Shown: positions 8,163 to 15,553 of the stretch, one piece after another
Position numbering within the stretch: the stretch's first letter is position 1
Layout of the letters: each line of letters opens with the position of its first letter
Assembly: GCA_051650305.1 (NCBI GenBank)
Contig: JBOFIT010000187.1
Coordinates: 1-19,094 of the forward strand
Source: JBOFDK01 sp051650305
Lineage (GTDB): Bacteria; Bacillota; Clostridia; Lachnospirales; Cellulosilyticaceae
Length of the DNA: 19,094 bases
Direction of reading: 5' to 3'
Program-made: the position numbers and the translations under genes
Notes under the pieces: model-generated
Databases searched by the model: none
Seen by the model: only the letters and a program-made list of their open reading frames with translations
Told to the model about the DNA's origin: nothing

Positions 8163-8834
8163 ATGACAACACCTATTCAACTTATTATAGTGGACGACCA
8201 TCCACTGATACGCGAAGGCATCAAACAAATTCTTTCTTTTCATCCAGATATTCACATTGTAGGCGAAGGTGCCAATGGTGAAGATGCCCTTCGTCTCGTG
8301 GACTCAACAGCTTGTGATTTACTACTTCTAGACATCAATATGCCTTGTCTTAATGGCATCGATGTGGTTAGACGCCTAAAGTCTTCCCATGCTTCACCTA
8401 AAATTTTATTACTTACTGTAGAAAATGATTTTAATACCCTTAAAGAAGCCATCGAGCTTCAAGTAGACGGATATATCCTGAAAGAATCTGCTGGCACAAC
8501 CTTAGTGGATGCTATCAATCATATACAGGCCGGGGGGCATTTCATTGATCAATCCCTTACGAAGTATGTCTTTCACATTGTTCAAGAGATTCCACCAGAA
8601 CCCCCTGAAGACACTTGGGATGAGAACCCATTCTCCCTCTTATCTCCACGTGAAAAAGAAGTTCTTTTTTATATTTCACAAGGGCTTTCTAACAAACAGA
8701 TTGCTAGTAAACTCTTTCTTTCTGAAAAGACCATCCGCAACTGTATTACGTTGCTCTTTAAAAAAATCGAAGTGAAGGATCGGGTCCAAGCGACACTTCT
8801 CGCCCTCTCTCATGACTTCGAATGGAATAAATAA
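8163..8834 (+). CDS. NarL/DegU-family response regulator
   Basis: 223 residues. The receiver domain (about 5-120) has D11/D12, phosphoacceptor D57 (LLLLDINMP), T85 and K107 (GYILKES). A linker rich in Pro and Glu follows, then a LuxR-type HTH about 157-220 (LSPREKEVLFYISQGLSNKQIA, SEKTIRN). In the recognition helix the residue after N193 is Cys, where His or Tyr is common in this family. It starts at ATG 8163 with AGGAGG at 8152-8157 overlapping the kinase stop (8151-8153); the gap is 9 bp. It should be phosphorylated by the upstream kinase and bind DNA as a dimer. Targets are unknown; the divergent chitinase promoter is the nearest candidate. Confidence 0.94.
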   Translation: MTTPIQLIIVDDHPLIREGIKQILSFHPDIHIVGEGANGEDALRLVDSTACDLLLLDINMPCLNGIDVVRRLKSSHASPKILLLTVENDFNTLKEAIELQVDGYILKESAGTTLVDAINHIQAGGHFIDQSLTKYVFHIVQEIPPEPPEDTWDENPFSLLSPREKEVLFYISQGLSNKQIASKLFLSEKTIRNCITLLFKKIEVKDRVQATLLALSHDFEWNK

Positions 8835-8841
8835 ACAAGTA

Positions 8842-8885
8842 AATCCCCCAAAATCTCAGTCTTATAACTGATCTTTTGGGGGATT
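8842..8885. terminator. Bidirectional terminator between convergent genes
   Basis: AATCCCCCAAAA (8842-8853) pairs perfectly with TTTTGGGGGATT (8874-8885). Inside, TCAGT and ACTGA can extend the stem after a 2-nt internal mismatch, leaving the loop CTTATA. T-rich sequence follows on both strands. It separates the plus-strand regulator from the minus-strand aldehyde dehydrogenase. Confidence 0.9.
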
Positions 8886-8894
8886 CATTCTTTT

Positions 8895-10265
8895 CTATCT
8901 CATAAGCTTTCGAATAAGCTTTATTTTGTTTCCATAAGGTGGATAAACGAGGGGAACATCTATCTTTGTAGGTTTAACGACGATACTTTTTTCATAGGTA
9001 AAGGTATCAAAACTTGCCTTGCCATGGTATTTTCCCATCCCTGAAGTACCTACACCTCCAAAAGGTAAATACTTAGACGCTACATGACTCACTGTGTCAT
9101 TGATGCAGCCACCTCCAAAAGCAAAGCGACGGATGATATCTTCTGCGAACTTTTTATCTTCAGTAAATACATAAAGGGCTAAAGGCTTTGGATGAGCTTT
9201 AAGGTATTTCTTTATGTTATCTAAACCTTCATAAGGCACAAGTGGAAGGATAGGCCCAAAGAGCTCCTCCGACATCACTCCATCTTCCAAGTTACAGTTT
9301 TTTAAGATCGTAGGTGCGATGAAGCGTTCTTCAAAGTCCACTTCGCCCCCTACGATGATTTTTTCCTTATCTCTTTCAAGCAATGCTGCTAGTCGTTTCA
9401 TATGCCTTTCGTTGATGATTCTACCAAAGTCTTTATTCTCCTTGATGGATTCTCCATAAAAAGTGGTAATACCTTTCTTCAACTCTTCACCTAGTGCATC
9501 CATAATACAGCTTTCCACCAACACATAATCTGGTGCGACACAAGTCTGCCCTGCATTTAAAAGTTTACCCCACAAGATACGCTTAGCCGCTACTTTAAGA
9601 TTTGCACTCTTCTCCACAATGACTGGGGATTTGCCCCCTAATTCTAAAGTGATAGGGATTAAATGCTTACTGGCTTTCTCCATGACGATTTTTCCTACAT
9701 TCACACTTCCAGTAAAGAAGATGTAATCAAATGCTAAGTCCAATAGACGACTATTCACTTCATAATCACCTGTAACGACTGCAATATACTCTGGTGAAAA
9801 GTAATTTTCAATCATTTCTTTTATGACACGCTCTGTATGCACCGTATACTCTGATGGTTTAAGCACGGCTGTATTGCCCCCTGCAATGGCGCCAATAAGA
9901 GGTTCTATCAGTAATTGGAAAGGATAGTTATACGGTCCTACTATAAGGACTGCACCATAAGGTTCTCTATAAATCAATGATTTACCCGGTAGCTGTGCTT
10001 TATCGTTTTTGACTCTTTTTACCTTTGTCCATCGCCCTATATATTTGATAGCCTCATTGATGCTACTGTATACAAACCCTACTTCATTTGAGTAGCCTTC
10101 AAATTCATGCTTACCTAAATCCTTTGCTAGTGCCTTTAATATTTGTGTCTCGTAAGCCTGTATCGCTTTTTTTAATGTTTTAAGATGTAGGATTCTTTGT
10201 TTGACAGCTATTCCCCCTACGTCTTCTAGGTATGCCTTTTGTTTTTCTAAAAGTACCTTCTCCAT
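8895..10265 (-). CDS. NAD(P)-dependent aldehyde dehydrogenase, class-3-like
   Basis: 456 residues, oxidising an aldehyde to its acid with NAD(P). Length and motifs fit the short, class-3-like ALDH group (YwdH type). Visible motifs: GPYNYPFQLL (N113), GNTAVLKPSE, the FFTGS coenzyme loop, general base E208 in LELGGKSP, nucleophile C242 in NAGQTCVAPD, and EELFGPILP. There is no N-terminal signal. An in-frame GTG lies 9 bp further out (10274), but the AGGGG at 10274-10278 would overlap it; from the ATG at 10265 the same site is 8 nt away, so I chose that start. It lies 51 bp behind lrgB with no terminator between, so readthrough from lrgAB is likely. Its substrate is unknown. Confidence 0.92.
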   Translation of the reverse strand: MEKVLLEKQKAYLEDVGGIAVKQRILHLKTLKKAIQAYETQILKALAKDLGKHEFEGYSNEVGFVYSSINEAIKYIGRWTKVKRVKNDKAQLPGKSLIYREPYGAVLIVGPYNYPFQLLIEPLIGAIAGGNTAVLKPSEYTVHTERVIKEMIENYFSPEYIAVVTGDYEVNSRLLDLAFDYIFFTGSVNVGKIVMEKASKHLIPITLELGGKSPVIVEKSANLKVAAKRILWGKLLNAGQTCVAPDYVLVESCIMDALGEELKKGITTFYGESIKENKDFGRIINERHMKRLAALLERDKEKIIVGGEVDFEERFIAPTILKNCNLEDGVMSEELFGPILPLVPYEGLDNIKKYLKAHPKPLALYVFTEDKKFAEDIIRRFAFGGGCINDTVSHVASKYLPFGGVGTSGMGKYHGKASFDTFTYEKSIVVKPTKIDVPLVYPPYGNKIKLIRKLMR

Positions 10266-10316
10266 CTTGTTCACCCCTGATTTTCTATTTTTTCTATTGT
10301 ATCTATACCTTTTACT

Positions 10317-10997
10317 CTACGCTAAAAATAGGGTAATAACTACTGTAAGAATCCCTGCAATACCGATAGCTATGCCACTCATCGCCCCTTCAACTTCACC
10401 TAGTTCAATGGCTTTTGTAGTTCCTAATGCGTGGCTTGATGTACCTATAGCTACACCTTTAGCAATAGGATGCTTGACTTTAAATAACTTGATAAGTAAC
10501 GGTGAGAAGACGGCTCCCATAATTCCTGTAATGACAACTGCCGCCACTGTAATAGGTGGGATACCTCCTAACTGATTGGAAATCTCTATGGCAATAGGTG
10601 TTGTTACAGACTTTGGTACCAAAGAAGCACTTAGCTGCATATCTAATCCAAATGCTTTTGTAAGGGCAATAATACTTACAACCGAGGTTAGACTACCCGC
10701 AAAAGCTCCTACTATAATCGGTAGCCAGTATTTTTTTAGAAGTTTTAATTGCTTATAAATAGATACAGCCAATACCGTTGTAGCTGGCGCTAAAAACAAG
10801 CCAATAATACTTCCACCTTTTTCATAGCTTTCTAAAGAAATACCACCTAGTTGTAGTACCCCAATAATGATACATATAGCAATCAGTAGCGGATTGGCCA
10901 AAGGTGTCTTGAGCTTACGATTTACCTCTAGTCCTATTTTATAGGCTACAATTGATAAGATAATTCCCATATAAGGACTATTAAGAATCTGCTCCAT
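10317..10997 (-). CDS. lrgB: LrgB/CidB-family membrane protein
   Basis: 226-residue polytopic membrane protein. Family marks are SASLVPKSVTTPIAIEIS, LGGIPPITVAAVVITGIMGA, and GVAIGTSSHALGTTKAIELG followed by EVEGAMSGIAIGIAGI near the C-terminus. The start is ATG 10997, which has AAGGAG (10 complement positions 11005-11010) 7 nt upstream; a longer frame beginning at 11060 would run deep into lrgA and has no such site. The gene overlaps lrgA by 17 bp. LrgAB is known as a murein-hydrolase/holin-like modulator in Staphylococcus, while the related B. subtilis PftAB (YsbAB) is a pyruvate transporter. No LytST regulator is adjacent here, so either role is possible. Confidence 0.93.
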   Translation of the reverse strand: MEQILNSPYMGIILSIVAYKIGLEVNRKLKTPLANPLLIAICIIIGVLQLGGISLESYEKGGSIIGLFLAPATTVLAVSIYKQLKLLKKYWLPIIVGAFAGSLTSVVSIIALTKAFGLDMQLSASLVPKSVTTPIAIEISNQLGGIPPITVAAVVITGIMGAVFSPLLIKLFKVKHPIAKGVAIGTSSHALGTTKAIELGEVEGAMSGIAIGIAGILTVVITLFLA

Positions 10998-11358
10998 CTG
11001 TGTGCTCCTTTCTCGTTTGTAGTGTGATAACCAGTTGTACTGTATAAGCCGTAGCTGCAAAAGTTAAAATTGTAGATAGGATACAGATGAGTATAAAAGG
11101 GATCATATTTGCCTTTAATAACTCATAGTACTCCAAAATCCCTACACCTGCTGGTATAAAGAAAAAAGCCATATTTTTCAGTAGAAATTGACTCACATGC
11201 TCTACTGATTCTAGCTTAAGCCATCTTAAAAGAAATGCTATAAATAATATCCCCATGCTCAAAATACTTGCTGGCATAGGAATGGGCAACAACATCGCTA
11301 ACCATTCGCCTGTTAAACAAATGGCAAAAACCATACTAAGTTCTAGTAAAATATTCAT
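10981..11358 (-). CDS. lrgA: LrgA/CidA-family holin-like membrane protein
   Basis: 125 residues with four hydrophobic segments. Family marks: CLTGEWLAMLLPIPMPASILSMGI reduced here to GEWLA, IPMPASI, the LLKNMAFFFIPAGVGI segment and a charged C-terminal tail. The start is ATG 11358, with AAGGAGGA at 11363-11370 directly upstream; the further-upstream in-frame ATG at 11394 falls at the expected transcript start and lacks a site. It forms a membrane complex with LrgB in known systems. It is the first gene of its own unit, with a promoter just behind the terminator of the ABC importer operon. Confidence 0.92.
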   Translation of the reverse strand: MNILLELSMVFAICLTGEWLAMLLPIPMPASILSMGILFIAFLLRWLKLESVEHVSQFLLKNMAFFFIPAGVGILEYYELLKANMIPFILICILSTILTFAATAYTVQLVITLQTRKEHTDGADS

Positions 11359-11397
11359 GGTGTCCTCCTTATCAAGTTTACTTTTTACTTTCATCCT

Positions 11398-11426
11398 ATT
11401 ATACCCCTTTTACACCTCTCTTTAAA
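11398..11426 (-). promoter_or_regulatory. Promoter of lrgAB
   Basis: On the minus strand, TTTAAA (11426-11421, 4/6) then 17 nt then a perfect TATAAT (11403-11398). Transcription would start near 11391, about 33 nt before the lrgA ATG. The -35 begins directly after the T-tract of the upstream terminator. Confidence 0.6.
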
Positions 11427-11430
11427 AGTA

Positions 11431-11457
11431 CAAAAATAAGGCGACAGATCGCCTTAT
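11431..11457 (-). terminator. Intrinsic terminator of the amino-acid ABC operon
   Basis: Minus strand: ATAAGGCGA (11457-11449), loop TCTG, TCGCCTTAT (11444-11436), then a run of T's to 11432. The 9-bp stem is perfect and begins 4 bp after the ATPase stop codon. Confidence 0.85.
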
Positions 11458-11461
11458 CTTC

Positions 11462-12184
11462 TTACTTAAATGTAATTTTATTCACAAACTCCTGTATACG
11501 CTTATCCGGATGTTCAAACAACTCTTTTATAGGCCCGTGACATAAAACACTTCCATTTTCTACGAATAAATAGTAGTCTGCGAATTTCTCTGCAAAGTGT
11601 AATTCGTGGGTCACAATAATCATATCCGACTCTTCTTTCATTGCCATAAGCGTTATCATTACTTCGTAGGAAAGTTCAGGATCTAAAGCACTTGTCGGCT
11701 CATCTAACATCAAAAGCTTTGCTCCAGTAATAAGTGCTCTGACGATGGCCACACGTTGTGCCTGTCCCCCACTTAGTTGATGCACTTTTTTCTCTTTATG
11801 CTCCAGCACCCCTACCTTTTCCAGCCACTTCTCACCCAAGCTTTCTGCCTCTTCCTTTGCCATCTTATAGGTATGAATAAGATGAATGGTCACATTCTCT
11901 ATGACTGTAAGATTCGGAAACAGATTATCATGTTGGAAGACAAAGCCTATATCTTTTAGGTAAGACTTATAGTCTTTAAGCCCTACAATCTCTCTCTCAT
12001 TGAGTTTGATAGATCCCTCATCTGCTTCTTCTATTGTCCCAAGTATTTTCAGAAGGGTACTTTTCCCACCTCCACTTGGTCCCACAATCGCCAAGGTATT
12101 GATGCCTTCTAGATAAAGTTCATCTATATTTAAAGCATGCTCATCACCATACTTTTTGACTAAGTTTTTAATTTCTAGTTTCAT
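11462..12184 (-). CDS. Polar amino-acid ABC importer, ATPase
   Basis: 240 residues, a cytoplasmic ATPase of the GlnQ/ArtP/HisP type. Walker A GPSGGGKST (35-43), the Q-loop region IGFVFQHDNLFPNLTVIENV, signature LSGGQAQRV, Walker B LLMLDEPTSALDPE, and the switch histidine in IIVTHELHFAEKFAD. It starts at ATG 12184, overlapping the permease stop by one base (TGATG), so translation is coupled. It is the last gene of the three-gene importer operon. Like its partners it cannot be assigned to one amino acid from sequence alone. Confidence 0.93.
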   Translation of the reverse strand: MKLEIKNLVKKYGDEHALNIDELYLEGINTLAIVGPSGGGKSTLLKILGTIEEADEGSIKLNEREIVGLKDYKSYLKDIGFVFQHDNLFPNLTVIENVTIHLIHTYKMAKEEAESLGEKWLEKVGVLEHKEKKVHQLSGGQAQRVAIVRALITGAKLLMLDEPTSALDPELSYEVMITLMAMKEESDMIIVTHELHFAEKFADYYLFVENGSVLCHGPIKELFEHPDKRIQEFVNKITFK

Positions 12185-12930
12185 CAGTTCACCATCCTTT
12201 TATTGAGCCAATTTGCACATAAACTAAGGGGAATGGTAATGGTTAGGTACCCCACCGCCAATACGACGTAGCCTGTCACAAACTCCAGTGTTCTTGAATT
12301 AAATAAGTTTACAAACTGTGTAAACTCCGGTACGGATATAAGGGATAACAGTGCCGTACTTTTCACAAGGAGTGCAAAATGGCTGGTAAGGGTCGGTAAT
12401 GTACTACGAATCATCTGCGGCACAATAATTTTCCCCATACATACACTGCGTGGTAATTGGAGCATATGCATCATCTTAAACTGCTGTGGTGCTATGGCAT
12501 GGTATGCCCCTTCAAAAGTCTTTGCGAAGTAACACGCCATGTAGAGTGATAAAATAAGTGTCCCTCCTATAAGCGGATTTTTAATACCCATCGCTGACGT
12601 CAAAAAGAAATACAATACAATCACATGCACCATAAGTGGTACCCCAAGCCCGATCTGTGTCAGCACATTATAAAAGTACTTAAGGGATGTATGCTTACTA
12701 ATACTCATGCCAAACATAATGCCACTGAATCCTAAGCTTAAAAAAAGCGATACAATGCTTATGAGTATGGTCTGCCCATAGCCTTGAAGTAGCAAATGAC
12801 CATAGCGTTCTACGGCTTCCATATTGATTGTAAAATCTGGATTTTTATAAATAACAAATAAAACAATGAGGTTGAATACTGCAAAAACGACCAGTATATC
12901 CCATATTTTTTTCCATATTTTCTCGTTCAT
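12184..12930 (-). CDS. Polar amino-acid ABC importer, permease
   Basis: 248 residues, integral membrane subunit of the HisM/GlnP type. Hydrophobic segments lie near 12-28, 50-75, 88-112, 118-134 and 185-240. The conserved MetI-type cytoplasmic (EAA) loop is recognisable as AIAPQQFKMMHMLQLPRSV followed by IIVPQMIRSTLP, but the usual EAA and the central Gly are degenerate. The start is ATG 12930 with AGGAGGGG immediately upstream, and the site overlaps the stop of the binding-protein gene (gap 8 bp). No second permease is present, so it probably forms a homodimer. Confidence 0.9.
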   Translation of the reverse strand: MNEKIWKKIWDILVVFAVFNLIVLFVIYKNPDFTINMEAVERYGHLLLQGYGQTILISIVSLFLSLGFSGIMFGMSISKHTSLKYFYNVLTQIGLGVPLMVHVIVLYFFLTSAMGIKNPLIGGTLILSLYMACYFAKTFEGAYHAIAPQQFKMMHMLQLPRSVCMGKIIVPQMIRSTLPTLTSHFALLVKSTALLSLISVPEFTQFVNLFNSRTLEFVTGYVVLAVGYLTITIPLSLCANWLNKRMVN

Positions 12931-12938
12931 AGCCCCTC

Positions 12939-13763
12939 CTAGAAGAAATACTTAAGTCCGTAAGACTCATATTTTTCCACTTCTTCCTTTAAATATTTTT
13001 CACGCATCTCTTCAAAGAAACCTTCTGCTTTTATTTCCTGAAGTGCTTCATTGATAGCCTCACCTAGAGCCTCTTCACCTTTTCGCATACCTATTCCCCA
13101 TCCCTGTACCTCTGGCAACGGATCAAGCACTAGTTTAATTTGACTTAATGACTTTGTCCCTTCAATAAGACTAAGTGGATCATAAATAAAAGCTGTACTT
13201 TGTCCCATATTCACATCCAACAGTGCTGCTGATACTTCTGTAAATGTCTTAAGTGTGGCATTTGGCAAGTGTTTAATGGCCCACATTTCGCCCATAGTCC
13301 CTTGCTTAACTGCTACTGTATAGCTACTCTCATTTAATGCTTCATAGCTCTCTATTGGTGCTGCCTTATGCACTGCTAATCCCAAATCTGACTTAGCATA
13401 CTCATCGGAGAAATCAATGGTCTCTAGTCTCTCCTCTGTAATACTCATAGAAGAAAGAATCATATCGATATTTTGTGTCTGAAGTGCTGGTATGAGCCCT
13501 GCCCAATCAAGACTTTTAATCTCTATCTGCTTCCCTAACTTCTCTCCAATAGCCTGGGCAAGCTCTACTGATACTCCGGTAGGATTTCCTTCATTATCAA
13601 TGGTTTCAAAAGGTGGAAACTTAAGTTCCATTCCTACAACGAGTGTATCCTTCTCTAAAGTTCCTTTTGCCTGATTCTTTCTTGTCAGTACAAAGGTATT
13701 TATAATGATTAAAAATAAACACAGTAGGATAATTTGTATTTGATAACGTGCTTTTGCTTTCAC
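12939..13763 (-). CDS. Polar amino-acid ABC importer, binding protein
   Basis: 274 residues, substrate-binding protein family 3. The motifs LVVGMELKFPPFETID, GVSVELAQAIGEKLG, NIDMILSSMSITEERLETIDFSDEY (cut here: R112 and D120 are the expected ligand contacts) and YDPLSLIEG fit amino-acid binders. The N-terminus has a hydrophobic stretch at about 8-26 but no lipobox cysteine after it, so it may be held by an uncleaved anchor or secreted, unlike most Gram-positive homologues. The start is GTG 13763: AGGAGG (13776-13771) lies 7 nt upstream. It is the first gene of the importer operon, behind a promoter region with a Fur-like palindrome. Confidence 0.92.
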   Translation of the reverse strand: MKAKARYQIQIILLCLFLIIINTFVLTRKNQAKGTLEKDTLVVGMELKFPPFETIDNEGNPTGVSVELAQAIGEKLGKQIEIKSLDWAGLIPALQTQNIDMILSSMSITEERLETIDFSDEYAKSDLGLAVHKAAPIESYEALNESSYTVAVKQGTMGEMWAIKHLPNATLKTFTEVSAALLDVNMGQSTAFIYDPLSLIEGTKSLSQIKLVLDPLPEVQGWGIGMRKGEEALGEAINEALQEIKAEGFFEEMREKYLKEEVEKYESYGLKYFF

Positions 13764-13785
13764 AAAACCACCTCCTCTTGTTTTT

Positions 13786-13806
13786 ATTATATAATAATTA
13801 TTATCA
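13786..13806 (-). promoter_or_regulatory. -10 box with adjoining Fur/PerR-like palindrome
   Basis: Minus strand: TGATAATAATTATTA (13806-13792) matches the 7-1-7 Fur box TGATAATNATTATCA at all but one position and the PerR box with two differences. A perfect TATAAT (13791-13786) follows at once. There is no good -35 at 17 nt (TATCCA), and the start would leave only a very short leader before AGGAGG at 13776. The region is AT-rich, so chance similarity is possible. Confidence 0.4.
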
Positions 13807-13895
13807 CTTGGATAGCATTACTTTATTTTTACACCTCCATTTTATTAGCCTATGTCCTCTTTTTTATAATTAGTCCTCCATTTTTCCAAGCATAC

Positions 13896-13938
13896 AAAAT
13901 CCCACAGACCGTTCACGATGAACGTTCTGTGGGATTTT
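13896..13938 (-). terminator. Terminator of the thiD/ECF/PHP block
   Basis: AAAATCCCACAGACCGTTC (13896-13914) and GAACGTTCTGTGGGATTTT (13920-13938) form a 19-bp stem with one mismatch and loop ACGAT. The hairpin begins directly after the PHP gene stop (13941-13939). The minus-strand side ends in only four T's, so the stem does most of the work. Confidence 0.8.
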
Positions 13939-14712
13939 CTAATCCTCTATACCCTTTTTAAACACCTGTGTATAGTCTCCCCCAAGTGTATAGATTGCTT
14001 TAAATGCTTTTTTTAGGAGAGATGCCGATTCTACTTGTTTGGCGATTGTGGAGGTGGTATGTACCTTGCTTGTCTTTAGTCCCTCTCTTAAGTCTTCAAT
14101 GGTATGACAGACACTTTCAAACTCACTATAGACACAAGCATACTGAAGTGCCTGATGCGTATCACTTCCCCCTACAATAGGAATGCCTAGGCTACGGCTC
14201 CATTCCTTTACTTTTTCCCTATTATCCTTTTGATTGCAAGCCATATCCTTACCATTCAGGTCTATAAAATCAAAACCTTCAAATTGCCACAGCTTGCTAC
14301 CTTCTCTAAAAGGATGCCCCGCTCCTATAAGCAAAGGATACTTTTTGGTCATTGCTAGTAGTCCTTCAAAAGGTATAAATTGACCCTTCGTCTTGTACGG
14401 ATCAAGCAATTGATTCACGGCTCTAATATGCTCTAATTTACCTATGACGAGTACATGACCACCTTCTGCCACATCTACTTCCATCCCTGGGAAAACCCGT
14501 AATTCTCCTGCTAAAAAACTATCGCCATCCGCTTTTAGCTTTTTCTCTATGTACGTATAAAGTTCTTCAAAAGCATAGGTATTGAAATGCTCTGTCAAGC
14601 AAATCGCATCTAGTCCTGCACGCCTTGCCTCTTGAAAAAGCCAGTCTGTATAAGCTTCTGAAAAAGGCAACTTCTTTGCTAGTTTCCCATGTGTGTGAAA
14701 ATCTATCTTCAT
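13939..14712 (-). CDS. PHP-domain metal-dependent phosphoesterase
   Basis: 257 residues, a stand-alone PHP domain. The metal-binding set is complete: H6 and H8 (DFHTH), E41/H42 (TEHF), E78 (GMEVD), H86 (GGHVLV), H133 (GAGHPFR), D184 and H186 (GGSDTH). Proteins of this type hydrolyse phosphate esters with two or three metal ions, as in histidinol phosphatases and nucleotide phosphatases; the substrate here is not evident. It starts at ATG 14712 with AAAGGAGGA just upstream, 22 bp behind ecfT, and is the last gene of the ECF operon. Location suggests a link to the imported compound (for example dephosphorylation), which is an inference. Confidence 0.9.
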   Translation of the reverse strand: MKIDFHTHGKLAKKLPFSEAYTDWLFQEARRAGLDAICLTEHFNTYAFEELYTYIEKKLKADGDSFLAGELRVFPGMEVDVAEGGHVLVIGKLEHIRAVNQLLDPYKTKGQFIPFEGLLAMTKKYPLLIGAGHPFREGSKLWQFEGFDFIDLNGKDMACNQKDNREKVKEWSRSLGIPIVGGSDTHQALQYACVYSEFESVCHTIEDLREGLKTSKVHTTSTIAKQVESASLLKKAFKAIYTLGGDYTQVFKKGIED

Positions 14713-14734
14713 TACTGTTCCTCCTTTTTATTTA

Positions 14735-15553
14735 CTACCAAGCAATGAGTATACTTCCTATAACCCATAATACCGATACACCTACAAACCCTAGGTCTTG
14801 TCGTGTCACACGTAGTGTTTGCAACTTAAGTTTTTTGACTTTAGGATTGGTCATGGCATAGCGATACCCTTTAAGTTCCAAAGCTTCAACGGTTGTCCTT
14901 GCACGCTTTGCCGTATTGAGCATGAGTGGATAAAATGCCATCATAATAATTTTCACTTGATAAGCTAAATACTTGATTTTACCCACACTTGTTGTATGGA
15001 TAGGCGCCTTTCCTCTCAACTTGTAGGATAAAAGGATATTTTGAAAACTCTCCATAAGAAGAGGTAGAATGCGATAACCAAAAGCAATACTAAAAGAAAG
15101 TTGGTCTGGGCATCCGAACCACAGAAGACCATTGGCAAGCCGATCTGGGTCTAACCCTGAAAACACTGTAATAGATGCCAGAGATACTACCGCTACTTTC
15201 AGTGTCATCACTAAAAGTGGTGCAATGGTTGACAGATCACCGCCAAAAAAGAGGGATACAATGAGTAAGTACCCCGTCTGAGAAAAGACCCCCACACAAA
15301 ATACAAATAAAACAAGTGGTGCAATTTTTGCTAATTTCGTGGTCCCTACTACAAATACAAAGAAACATAAAAGTAGTAAAACATTGTGGGTAAACCATGG
15401 CACAATCCCAAAGAAACAGTACCAGCCTAGCAATATTCTAGGGTCTAGCTTAGCAATGAACGTATCATCATTGCCATAGGCATTTTGAAGTACTTGATGC
15501 CTAATATAGTCAATTGATATTTTATCTACTATAACTTCTGAAATTTTACTCAT
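14735..15553 (-). CDS. ecfT: ECF transporter transmembrane component EcfT
   Basis: 272 residues with several membrane segments (about 42-72, 75-98, 108-130) and a C-terminal cytoplasmic coupling region. LDPRILLGWY near the N-terminus and the two coupling motifs (SYKLRGKAP near 185, and ARTTVEALELKGYRY near 225) are typical of EcfT/CbiQ proteins, though the first replaces Ala-Arg-Gly with Leu-Arg-Gly. It couples the ATPases to the substrate-binding S protein. The start ATG overlaps the ATPase stop by 4 nt (ATGA); its own ribosome binding site is weak, so translational coupling is likely. Confidence 0.9.
   Translation of the reverse strand: MSKISEVIVDKISIDYIRHQVLQNAYGNDDTFIAKLDPRILLGWYCFFGIVPWFTHNVLLLLCFFVFVVGTTKLAKIAPLVLFVFCVGVFSQTGYLLIVSLFFGGDLSTIAPLLVMTLKVAVVSLASITVFSGLDPDRLANGLLWFGCPDQLSFSIAFGYRILPLLMESFQNILLSYKLRGKAPIHTTSVGKIKYLAYQVKIIMMAFYPLMLNTAKRARTTVEALELKGYRYAMTNPKVKKLKLQTLRVTRQDLGFVGVSVLWVIGSILIAW

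Noticed and set aside
10998..11060. Longer N-terminus for LrgB (start at 11060)
   Set aside because: The extra residues are hydrophilic, overlap lrgA coding sequence, and lack a ribosome binding site, whereas ATG 10997 has AAGGAG at 7 nt.
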